Source of the DNA: UBA10649 sp963842725
GTDB taxonomy: Bacteria; Actinomycetota; Actinomycetes; S36-B12
Assembly: GCA_963842725.1 (NCBI GenBank)
Contig: CAWJHN010000003.1
Coordinates: 434,001 to 498,000 of the forward strand
Reading direction: 5' to 3'
DNA: 64,000 nucleotides
Shown: positions 51,911 through 59,241 of the stretch, one piece after another
Layout of the letters: every line of letters starts with the position of its first letter
How positions within the stretch are numbered: the first letter of the stretch is position 1
Notes under the pieces: model-generated
What the model was told of the DNA's origin: nothing
Database searches by the model: none
Seen by the model: the letters and a program-made list of their open reading frames with translations, nothing else
Program-made: the position numbers and the translations under genes

Positions 51911-53031
51911 TCCCACCGCAGGACCCATCCGTGACCTCGCGCACCGGCGCCTCCTACGCGGCGGCCGGTGTCGACGTGGAGGCCGGGGAGCGTGCCGTCG
52001 CGCTGATGCGCGCCTCGGTCGCGGCGGCCCAGCGTCCCGAGGTGGTGGGCGACTTCGGGGGCTTCGCCGGGCTCTTCGACATCTCTGCGTTCCGGCACCT
52101 GAAGCGACCGCTGTTGGCGACGTCCACGGACGGCGTCGGCACCAAGATCGCGGTTGCCAGGGCGCTCGACGTGCACGACACGATCGGCATCGACCTGGTC
52201 GCGATGGTGGTCGACGACCTCGTCGTGTGCGGCGCGGAGCCGCTCTTCATGACCGACTACATCGCGGTCGGGTCCGTGGTCCCGGAGCGCATCGCAGCGA
52301 TCGTGTCCGGCATCGCGGAGGGCTGCCGGCAGGCCGGCTGCGCGCTCCTCGGGGGCGAGACGGCCGAGCACCCGGGCCTGATGGCGCCGGACGAGTACGA
52401 CGTGGCCGGGGCGGGCACCGGAGTGGTCGACGCCGACGACCTGCTCGGTCCGACTCGCGTGCGCGTCGGCGACGCGGTCATCGCGATGGGATCGTCCGGA
52501 CTGCACTCGAACGGCTACTCGCTCGCCCGGATGGTGCTGCTCGGCGAGGGTGGCCCCGGGCTTCGCACCCACATCGACGACCTGGGGCGCACGGTCGGGG
52601 AGGAACTGCTCGAGCCGACGCGCATCTACGCGCGCGACTGCCTCGCGCTCGCCTCAGCGACCGACGTGCACGCCATCAGCCACGTCACCGGCGGCGGGCT
52701 CGCCGCCAACCTCGCCCGGGTCCTGCCTCAGGAGGTGGCGGTCGACGTCGACCGCTCGACGTGGAGGCCGCATCCCATCTTCGGCCTGATCGGGCACGAG
52801 GGCGCTGTCGACCGCACCGACCTGGAGCGGACGTTCAACATGGGCGTCGGGATGGTCGCGGTCACGGGCGCGCAGGACGCACCGGCGGCGATCGCCCTCC
52901 TGGAGTCGCGAGGGGTTGCGGCCTGGCAGGTCGGCACGGTGCGTGACAGGCGTCCTGGAGAGCGCGGGGACGCCGAGGCGAAGGGCGGTCCGGGCGGGGC
53001 GGTCACCCTGGTGTCGGGGCACCCGATCTAG
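51907..53031 (+). CDS. purM: phosphoribosylformylglycinamidine cyclo-ligase
   Basis: Closes FGAM to AIR. It has 374 residues. Signatures: TSRTGASYAAAGVDVEAGER, LLATSTDGVGTKIAVA, IGIDLVAMVVDDLVVCGAEP and LLGGETAEHPG. GTG 51907 overlaps the purF stop. It is followed, on the opposite strand, by the DUF3073 gene whose stop touches its own. This purF-purM-DUF3073 order is usual in actinobacteria. Confidence 0.97.
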   Translation: MIPPQDPSVTSRTGASYAAAGVDVEAGERAVALMRASVAAAQRPEVVGDFGGFAGLFDISAFRHLKRPLLATSTDGVGTKIAVARALDVHDTIGIDLVAMVVDDLVVCGAEPLFMTDYIAVGSVVPERIAAIVSGIAEGCRQAGCALLGGETAEHPGLMAPDEYDVAGAGTGVVDADDLLGPTRVRVGDAVIAMGSSGLHSNGYSLARMVLLGEGGPGLRTHIDDLGRTVGEELLEPTRIYARDCLALASATDVHAISHVTGGGLAANLARVLPQEVAVDVDRSTWRPHPIFGLIGHEGAVDRTDLERTFNMGVGMVAVTGAQDAPAAIALLESRGVAAWQVGTVRDRRPGERGDAEAKGGPGGAVTLVSGHPI

Positions 53032-53261
53032 CGAGCAGCGTCGCCCGGCTCGTCCTCGTCGTAGTACTTGGCGTAGGGGTCGTCCGCGTACGGGTCGTCG
53101 ACCTCGTCGACCTCGTCCACCTCGTCGGCGACCGGCGCGCTCGACGTACCGCCACCGCCGCCCAGCTCGGCTTGCAGGCGATCGAAATCGGTCTGCGGAC
53201 CCCCGTACTTCAATGCACGGGCGACTTTCGTCTGCTTGGCCTTCGCACGGCCGCGCCCCAT
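53028..53261 (-). CDS. DUF3073 family protein
   Basis: A small protein of 77 residues. The basic N-terminus MGRGRAKAKQTKVARALKYG is the family mark. The C-terminal half is acidic, with EVDEVDEVDDPYADDPYAKY, a short Asp/Glu repeat. No function is known. It is highly conserved next to purM in actinobacteria. ATG 53261. Confidence 0.9.
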   Translation of the reverse strand: MGRGRAKAKQTKVARALKYGGPQTDFDRLQAELGGGGGTSSAPVADEVDEVDEVDDPYADDPYAKYYDEDEPGDAAR

Positions 53262-53404
53262 GGCTCGACCCCCTCATCCGAGGACCTGGCCTCGGCTATC
53301 AGTGGACAGAACGCGCCCGCCCCCGGGTCGGGGGCAAACGCAATAACGGAACCATAGAGTACCTGCTGTGTCTCCGCGGCCGGACGACTGGCCCGGTCGA
53401 CACG

Positions 53405-54490
53405 TCAGGCGTCGGCCCGCGCCCCGGCCAGGCGGTCCTCCGCCTCCCGTTCCGCCGCGGTCACCGGCGTCACGCCCTCGCGGGCGGCGCGCTCGAGGAC
53501 CCGCTGCGTCGTCGCGAAGACCTGCTCGGTCCGGGTGCGGGCCCGTTCGAGGTCGCAGCCGACGAGCTCCTCGGCCACCTGGATCACGCCTCCGCAGTTC
53601 ACCATGAAGTCCGGCGCGAACGTCACGCCCCGCTCGGCGAGCAGGTCGGCCACCCGGGGCTCGGCCAGCTGGTTGTTCGCGCCGCCGCAGACCAGGCGGG
53701 CGGTGGTGCGTGCGGCGACGTCGAGCGTGAGCGCGCCGCCCATCGCATTCGGGGACAGGACGTCGAGGTCGGCGGCGAGCAGCTCGTCGACCGAGGGGAC
53801 GAAGCGCACGCCCGGGTGGGCGTCGACGACGGCCTCACGCGCTCGCGCCTGCGGTTCGACGGCCAGCACGGTTGCCCCGGCGTCGACGAGGCGGCCGATC
53901 AGTCGGGAACCGACCTTGCCCGCGCCGATCACGCCGACGGTGCGGCCGGAGAGATCGGCAGAGCCCCAGAGGAACTCGGCACTGGCCCGCATCGCCTCGA
54001 ACACGCCGAGGGCGGTCAGGATGCCCGAGTCTCCGACGCCGCCCCGCTCGGGCGAGCGGCCGGTGGTCCAGCGGCAGGACTCGCCGATGACGTCCATGTC
54101 GGCCACGGTCATGCCGACGTCTCCAGCGGTGACGTACTGCCCCTCGAGCGTCTCGACGAGCCGCCCGTAAGCGTGCAGGACCTCGGGCCGCTTCGCGGAC
54201 GGGTCGGCGATTATCACGCCCTTGCCGCCGCCGTGGTCGAGTCCGGCGAGGGCGTTCTTGTACGTCATGGCCCGCGACAGTCGCAGCGCGTCGGCGTAGG
54301 CGGCCGCGCCGGGGGATGGTGCGTCCGCGTACAGCGACATCCGGGTGCCACCGAGTGCGGGCCCGAGGACCGTAGAGTGGACCGCGATCACCATCCGAAC
54401 GCCTGACTGCGGGTCGATCGCGACCACCGATCGTTCGTGTCCGAACGTTCCGGACCAGGGATCTGCGAGTGCCTCGGAAGCGGTATTCAT
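53405..54490 (-). CDS. vdh: valine/leucine dehydrogenase
   Basis: NAD-dependent amino-acid dehydrogenase of 361 residues (Glu/Leu/Phe/Val family). Substrate domain: LGGTRMSLY, then MTYKNALAGLDHGGGKGVII with the two catalytic Lys. NAD domain: VGVIGAGKVGSRLIGRL. Its place next to bldC matches Streptomyces, where the enzyme is a valine dehydrogenase. Branched-chain amino-acid breakdown is the likely role. ATG 54490. Confidence 0.9.
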   Translation of the reverse strand: MNTASEALADPWSGTFGHERSVVAIDPQSGVRMVIAVHSTVLGPALGGTRMSLYADAPSPGAAAYADALRLSRAMTYKNALAGLDHGGGKGVIIADPSAKRPEVLHAYGRLVETLEGQYVTAGDVGMTVADMDVIGESCRWTTGRSPERGGVGDSGILTALGVFEAMRASAEFLWGSADLSGRTVGVIGAGKVGSRLIGRLVDAGATVLAVEPQARAREAVVDAHPGVRFVPSVDELLAADLDVLSPNAMGGALTLDVAARTTARLVCGGANNQLAEPRVADLLAERGVTFAPDFMVNCGGVIQVAEELVGCDLERARTRTEQVFATTQRVLERAAREGVTPVTAAEREAEDRLAGARADA

Positions 54491-54629
54491 GAGGCAAGCG
54501 TAGATGGATGGTTATGGATGGGATAAATAGTGGCCAATAGGGACTTTTGGCCTTGCCGCCTCTAAGGGCCGATGCGACAGTGGCAAAACGCGCCATATAG
54601 GACAGTCCTCTCACACGAGGGGCACTCGC

Positions 54630-54659
54630 ATGAGTACGACGGCTGGAGGTAGCCAATGA
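54630..54659 (+). CDS. possible 9-codon leader ORF overlapping the bldC start
   Basis: ATG 54630, with GAGGGG 9 bases before it, reads MSTTAGGSQ. Its TGA at 54657 overlaps the bldC ATG at 54656 (ATGA). The GGAGG that serves bldC lies inside this frame. Coupling of bldC to the leader is likely if the frame is used. Confidence 0.4.
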   Translation: MSTTAGGSQ

Positions 54660-54877
54660 CTACGCACGCCCCGGAGACCGAGCACCTACTCACTCCCGCT
54701 GAGGTCGCATCGCTGTTCCGGGTGGACCCCAAGACCGTCACCCGCTGGGCCAAGGCCGGCAAGCTGACGAGCATTCGCACGCTGGGGGGGCACCGGCGCT
54801 ACCGCGCAAACGAGGTGCACGCCCTGCTTGACGCGCACGCACCGAGCCGCCCGTACGACGCTGCGGCCAATTCCTGA
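54656..54877 (+). CDS. bldC: BldC-type developmental regulator
   Basis: A 73-residue MerR-like DNA-binding protein. The helix-turn-helix is LLTPAEVASLFRVDPKTVTR, followed by the wing LTSIRTLGGHRRYRANEV. In Streptomyces BldC binds direct repeats and delays development; in non-sporulating actinobacteria its role is unclear. ATG 54656 follows GGAGG at 7 bases. A 9-codon frame overlaps its start. The 165-bp upstream gap is AT-richer than the surroundings. Confidence 0.93.
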   Translation: MTTHAPETEHLLTPAEVASLFRVDPKTVTRWAKAGKLTSIRTLGGHRRYRANEVHALLDAHAPSRPYDAAANS

Positions 54878-54925
54878 CGCCACGCTCTGCACCACAGATC
54901 TGGCGAACGGCCCCGACCTGCCCGA

Positions 54926-54931
54926 TACGGT
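54926..54931 (+). promoter_or_regulatory. -10 element upstream of plsC-like gene, leaderless type
   Basis: TACGGT lies exactly 6 bases before ATG 54938, which starts a 16-codon frame and not the acyltransferase itself. Confidence 0.4.
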
Positions 54932-54937
54932 TGGCGC

Positions 54938-54988
54938 ATGTCGGTCATCTTCCTCATCGGCCCGATGACGGGATCCCCGCGTGAGTGA
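54938..54988 (+). CDS. possible leaderless 16-codon ORF overlapping the plsC-like start
   Basis: ATG 54938 reads MSVIFLIGPMTGSPRE and ends with TGA at 54986-54988, inside the first codons of the acyltransferase (GTG 54981). The -10 spacing would put transcription start at this ATG. It overlaps the next start by 8 bases. Confidence 0.3.
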   Translation: MSVIFLIGPMTGSPRE

Positions 54989-55742
54989 TCCCGTCTATCG
55001 GCCCGTCGTCCTTGCGGCAAAGACGCTCTTCTCGGGCCTCGGCATCCACTTCGACGTGGTCGGCGTGGAGCATGTGCCCAGGCAGGGCGGCGCCATTCTT
55101 GCGATCAACCACACCAGCTACCTCGACTTCGCCCTGGGCGGCCTGCCGGCTCATTATGCGGGCCATCGCCTGGTCCGCTTCATGGCCAAGGACGGCATCT
55201 TCAAGCACCCCATCGCGGGTCCCCTGATGCGGGGTATGAAGCACATCCCGGTCGATCGGGACGCCGGCTCTGCCGCCTTCCGCGACGCCGTGACCGCCGC
55301 GAAGTCCGGCGAGCTGGTCGGGGTGTTCCCCGAGGCGACGATGAGCCGGTCCTTCGAGATCAAGGACATCAAGAACGGGGCGGTGCGGATGGCGCGTACC
55401 GCGAACGTGCCGCTCATCCCGATGATCATCTTCGGGGGCCAGCGCATCCTGTCCTACGGCGTCAAGGACTTCTCCAGCGGCAAGACGGTCTGCATGACGG
55501 TCGGCGCGCCGGTGCCGGTGCCCAAGGGAGCAGACCCGGATCTCGTCACCGCCGAGCTGCACGACCGGCTGCGCGCACTCCTCGACGAGACCATCGAGCG
55601 CTACCCGGACAAGCCCCCCGGCGCCTGGTGGATCCCCCAGCGGCTGGGCGGAAGCGCTCCCTCCCTCGACGAGGCCGCCGAGATCGAGGAGCGCATCCGT
55701 GCCGAGAAGGCGGCCAGGCGCCAGGAGGCCGGCGAGGACTAG
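54981..55742 (+). CDS. 1-acyl-sn-glycerol-3-phosphate acyltransferase-like protein
   Basis: A PlsC-fold acyltransferase of 253 residues, acting at the membrane in phospholipid or glycolipid synthesis. The HX4D motif is NHTSYLD; FPEATMSR is the third motif. FMAKDGIFKHPIAGPLMRGM is typical. The C-terminal helix is charged. The acyl acceptor (lysophosphatidate or other) cannot be told. GTG 54981 is the homology start; a short frame overlaps it. Confidence 0.88.
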   Translation: MSDPVYRPVVLAAKTLFSGLGIHFDVVGVEHVPRQGGAILAINHTSYLDFALGGLPAHYAGHRLVRFMAKDGIFKHPIAGPLMRGMKHIPVDRDAGSAAFRDAVTAAKSGELVGVFPEATMSRSFEIKDIKNGAVRMARTANVPLIPMIIFGGQRILSYGVKDFSSGKTVCMTVGAPVPVPKGADPDLVTAELHDRLRALLDETIERYPDKPPGAWWIPQRLGGSAPSLDEAAEIEERIRAEKAARRQEAGED

Positions 55743-55951
55743 TCGCTGTCCGAGAGTGCCCGGTCCGAGCGCCGCTGAGCCAGGATCGAGCCGGCGAGAC
55801 CGGCGAGACCCAGGCCAACGAGCACCAGGGGCAGCACGTACCGGGGATCGAGCCGCACGTCCGCGTAGGCGCCGACGATGTAGGCGATGGCGAGTCCGGT
55901 GAACAGCAGGCCCGCGATCAGCGAGACCAGATCGAGTCGATGACTACGCAC
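55739..55951 (-). CDS. small two-helix membrane protein
   Basis: A 70-residue hypothetical protein with two hydrophobic segments (LVSLIAGLLFTGLAIAYIVG and LPLVLVGLGLAGLAGSILAQ) joined by ADVRLDPRY. GTG 55951 overlaps the end of the upstream LiaF-like gene by 8 bases, so it belongs to that operon. A role in the same envelope-stress unit is possible but unproved. Confidence 0.65.
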   Translation of the reverse strand: MRSHRLDLVSLIAGLLFTGLAIAYIVGAYADVRLDPRYVLPLVLVGLGLAGLAGSILAQRRSDRALSDSD

Positions 55952-57245
55952 GGGAGACCTCCAGGTTTCCGATGGCGACGTCGACCACGAGGTCGAGCGT
56001 CGGGGCTGACTCGGGCACGAAGCCGGGCAGGTCCGTGATGACCTGCTGGTCCGGTCCGTTCCGGCGTGGCACGCCCTGAACGTCGATCTCCCCGAGGTCC
56101 ACGTTCGCGGTGACCATCACGTTGACGCCGTCCGGCACCAGGACCCGCAGCTGGCCGATGCCGACCGAGGCCTGCACGGGGTAGACGGCGGACCCGGCGG
56201 GGATCGCCATCTCGGTGAGATCGAGCTCGGCATCGCCGACGCCGAGGGAACGCGGCCCGGCCGCCTCGGCGACGGTCGTCGGGATCCAGACCCGCTCGCC
56301 GATGCCGTTGCCCATCTTCAGGTTCGCCGGGATCAGGGCGACGAGCGCGATGACCAGCAGCAGCGGCAGAGCGATGGCGATGAGCCAGCGCGCCCGGCCC
56401 AGGAAGCTCCCCACGAGCAGGCCCAGACCGAGGACGCCGAGTCCGGCGGACAGGGTCACGACGGCCGGGATGGTGGCCACGCCGGCGATCTGCAGCGAGC
56501 CGAGGATGCCCATGACGATGAGCGCGAGGCTCACGGTGGCCAGGCCGAGGTACGACCGGGGCGTGGGAGCCGGCGGCGGTGTCGGGGCCGGAGTGGGCGC
56601 GACGTAGCCCGGGTAGCCGCCGTGTCCGCCGTAGGCGAAGCCCGGCTCGGTCGAAGCGGCGACCGGCTCCTGCACTGCCGTCCCGGTGGCCATGGCCGCC
56701 GTTCCGAAGGTCATGGTCGCCTCGGGCGCGGCGGGGGGCGCCACGACGGGACCGGCGGCGACCGTCAGCGCGGAGCCCGGCGTGCGGTTCGCGAGCCAGA
56801 CGACGACGGCGCCGGCGGCGAGCAGGAGCAGCAGGGCACTGCCGCCGCCGAAGCCGAGGAAGCCGTGCCAGGGTCCGGCACTGGCCAGGCCGGCCACCAG
56901 GATGATGCCGACGACAACCGCCACGACGGCGAAGATGACGCGCCCGGCGGATCCGGGAGTGCCGCTGCGGTCGAGGAGGCGCTCGGCCTCGTTCGACGAC
57001 TCGCCGTCTTCGGGGATGAACAGCCAGCCTGCGGCGTACAGCAGCAGGCCGCTGCCGCCGAAGATGGCCAGTACGACGAGCACGACGCGCACGATGACCG
57101 GGTCGATGCCCAGCCAGCGGCCGAAGCCGCCGGCGACGCCGCCGACGACACGGTCGGTGCGGCTGCGCCGCAGGGGCGGGCGAGGCGTGAGTTGCGGGGG
57201 AGGGGCGTAGGGCGCCCCGGGGACGGGTCCAACGTTCTCTGTCAT
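55944..57245 (-). CDS. PspC and LiaF/toast-rack-like membrane protein
   Basis: A 433-residue protein. The N-terminal PspC domain is at LRRSRTDRVVGGVAGGFGRW with LLYAAGWLFIPEDGESSNEA. Several more membrane segments and a Pro/Ala/Gly linker follow (about 200-240). The C-terminal 130 residues are a beta-rich LiaF/DUF2154-like part: GDAELDLTEMAI, VGIGQLRVLVPDGVNVMV and VDVAIGNLEVSRA. It stands divergent from a PspC-histidine kinase, so it likely senses or controls an envelope-stress two-component system. ATG 57245. Confidence 0.8.
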   Translation of the reverse strand: MTENVGPVPGAPYAPPPQLTPRPPLRRSRTDRVVGGVAGGFGRWLGIDPVIVRVVLVVLAIFGGSGLLLYAAGWLFIPEDGESSNEAERLLDRSGTPGSAGRVIFAVVAVVVGIILVAGLASAGPWHGFLGFGGGSALLLLLAAGAVVVWLANRTPGSALTVAAGPVVAPPAAPEATMTFGTAAMATGTAVQEPVAASTEPGFAYGGHGGYPGYVAPTPAPTPPPAPTPRSYLGLATVSLALIVMGILGSLQIAGVATIPAVVTLSAGLGVLGLGLLVGSFLGRARWLIAIALPLLLVIALVALIPANLKMGNGIGERVWIPTTVAEAAGPRSLGVGDAELDLTEMAIPAGSAVYPVQASVGIGQLRVLVPDGVNVMVTANVDLGEIDVQGVPRRNGPDQQVITDLPGFVPESAPTLDLVVDVAIGNLEVSRA

Positions 57246-57376
57246 GACTACAGCCTGCTCGTCGGGGGCCCGGCGCACATCGGGGAGCAACCCTGAACCC
57301 ACCCTGATCTTCCCCCCAGCAGGATCAGGGGTCGACCCTGATGCGCCAGGGGGCCGAAAGCCGGGATGATCGGTGG

Positions 57377-58600
57377 GTGAGCATCCCGGCACCCACCCCT
57401 CGCGCCACCCGGCCAACCAAGGGCCGCGTCGTCGCCGGGGTGTGCCGGGGGCTTGCCGAGCACCTCCGTCTCCCCCTGTGGCTGGTGCGCGCGGCCTTCG
57501 TCGTCCTCGCCCTGGCCGGCGGGATCGGTCTGGTCCTGTATGCGGCGTTCTGGGCCGTCCTGCCACTGTCCGCCGATACCGTCGACGATGGGGACGACAC
57601 CCCGAGCGCTCAGAGTGCCGATCTCACCCGACTCCTGGCGCTCGCCGCCCTCGTCATCGGAATCGCGCTGCTGCTCGCCGCCTTCGGCGCGAATCTCTTC
57701 GGTGGTGCGATCGTGCCCATCGTGGTCGCGATCGTCGGCGCGGCTCTGGTCTGGCAGCAGGCCGACGACGACCAACGGTCCGACTGGTCGGCCACGGCCG
57801 CACGTGCTGCGCGCCAGACGGCGGGAACCACCGCACAGGCCGGGCGCTGGCGGGTCATCGTCGGGGTGGGACTCGTCATGCTCGGACTTGTCGGCGTCCT
57901 GGTCAGCCGCACCGGTGCCGCCGCCGCCCTGCAGGCGCTGGCGACCGCACTGCTGCTGCTTGGCGGCGTCGCCCTGGTCGTCTTCCCGTGGATCTACCGC
58001 CGCTGGCGCGAGCAGGTCGACCAGCGTCGAGCGCTGATCCGCTCGGAGGAGCGAGCCGACATCGCCGCCCATGTGCACGACTCCGTGCTCCAGACGCTCA
58101 CCCTGATCCAGCGCAACGCAGCCGACGCGCACGAGGTCACCCGGCTGGCGCGCACGGAGGAGCGGGCCCTCCGGTCGTGGCTGTACGCGCCGGAGGGCGA
58201 CCCGACCCGGACCTTCGCCGCACGCCTGCAGCGCGACGCAGCCGAGGTGGAGGCCGCCTACGCCGCCACCATCGAGGTCGTCACGGTCGGCGACGGCGAC
58301 ATCGACCAAGCCCTCGGGGCGCTCCTGGCGGCCACCCGCGAGGCCATGGTCAACGCGGCCCGGCACGGTGGCGGAACCGCCGCCGTCTACGCGGAGATCG
58401 ACGAATCGTGCGCCGAGGTCTTCGTGCGCGACCGGGGTCCGGGGTTCGACCCCGACACGGTGCCCGACGACCGGCACGGCCTGCGCGACTCCGTCGTCGG
58501 CCGAATGGAGCGCAACGGCGGCTCCGCCACGGTGGTGAGTACCGTCGGATCGGGTACGGAGATCCGGCTCCGGATCCCGAGGGGTGGTGACCCGCTGTGA
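57377..58600 (+). CDS. PspC-domain sensor histidine kinase
   Basis: A membrane kinase of 407 residues. The N-terminal PspC domain is at KGRVVAGVCRGLAEHLRLPL; four or so membrane helices follow. The dimer/phospho-acceptor region is ADIAAHVHDSVLQTLTLIQR with His234 before Asp. The ATPase has NAARHGGGT, VFVRDRGPGFDPD and HGLRDSVVGRM. GTG 57377 is near the PspC start; GTG candidates upstream lack homology. Its stop overlaps the start of the LuxR-type regulator, its partner. Confidence 0.88.
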   Translation: MSIPAPTPRATRPTKGRVVAGVCRGLAEHLRLPLWLVRAAFVVLALAGGIGLVLYAAFWAVLPLSADTVDDGDDTPSAQSADLTRLLALAALVIGIALLLAAFGANLFGGAIVPIVVAIVGAALVWQQADDDQRSDWSATAARAARQTAGTTAQAGRWRVIVGVGLVMLGLVGVLVSRTGAAAALQALATALLLLGGVALVVFPWIYRRWREQVDQRRALIRSEERADIAAHVHDSVLQTLTLIQRNAADAHEVTRLARTEERALRSWLYAPEGDPTRTFAARLQRDAAEVEAAYAATIEVVTVGDGDIDQALGALLAATREAMVNAARHGGGTAAVYAEIDESCAEVFVRDRGPGFDPDTVPDDRHGLRDSVVGRMERNGGSATVVSTVGSGTEIRLRIPRGGDPL

Positions 58601-59238
58601 CGCAAGCACGGCTGCGCGTTGTGCTCGTCGACGACCATGCGATGGTGCGCTCGGGGGTCCGGGCCGAGATCGGCGGCGACGTCGACATCGTCGGCGAGGC
58701 GGCGGACGTGGCCGAGGCGATCCGGGTCATCCTCAGGGAGCGTCCCGACGTCGTCCTGCTCGACGTGCACCTGCCGGACGGCGACGGGCGCGCGGTCCTC
58801 GACGCCTGCGCCGAGCAGGTGCCCGAGACGCGGTTCCTCGCACTGTCGGTCAGCGACGCGCCGGACGACGTGGTGGCGGTGGTCCGCGGCGGGGCCCGCG
58901 GCTACGTCACGAAGGCCATCACCGGACCTGAGCTGCTCGAGGCGGTCCGACGCATCGCCGCCGGCGACGCCGTCTTCTCGCCGCGGCTCGCCGGCTTCGT
59001 CCTCGATGCCTTCACGGGAGGGGTGGCCGAGGACGACGAGGAGCTCGATCGCCTGACGCCTCGAGAGCGCGAGGTCATGCGGCTCATCGCGCGCGGCTAC
59101 ACCTACCGCGAGGTGGCGAGCGAGCTGGTGCTGTCGGTCAAGACCGTCGAGACGCACGTGTCCGCGGTGCTGCGGAAGCTGCAGCTGTCCGATCGCCACG
59201 AGCTGCAGCGATGGGCATCGGCCCGTCGGCTCGTGTAG
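58597..59238 (+). CDS. NarL/LuxR family response regulator
   Basis: A 213-residue response regulator. The receiver has Asp56 (VVLLDVHLPDGDG) as phosphate acceptor, VDDHAMVRSG at the front, and the switch Lys in GYVTKAITG. The C-terminal LuxR helix-turn-helix is LTPREREVMRLIARGYTYRE, then VKTVETHVSAVLRKLQLSDR. GTG 58597 overlaps the kinase stop. Together with the kinase and the divergent LiaF-like protein it forms an envelope-stress unit. Confidence 0.93.
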   Translation: MTQARLRVVLVDDHAMVRSGVRAEIGGDVDIVGEAADVAEAIRVILRERPDVVLLDVHLPDGDGRAVLDACAEQVPETRFLALSVSDAPDDVVAVVRGGARGYVTKAITGPELLEAVRRIAAGDAVFSPRLAGFVLDAFTGGVAEDDEELDRLTPREREVMRLIARGYTYREVASELVLSVKTVETHVSAVLRKLQLSDRHELQRWASARRLV

Positions 59239-59241
59239 CGG

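Noticed and set aside
53065..53130. GTCGAC-rich short repeats as a DNA-level repeat
   Set aside because: They encode the Asp/Glu-Val repeat of the DUF3073 protein and need no further explanation.
53319..53335. GC-rich hairpin upstream of the DUF3073 gene
   Set aside because: A 7-bp stem of G and C with a 3-base loop, not at a gene end and without a U-run. Such stems are expected by chance at this base composition.
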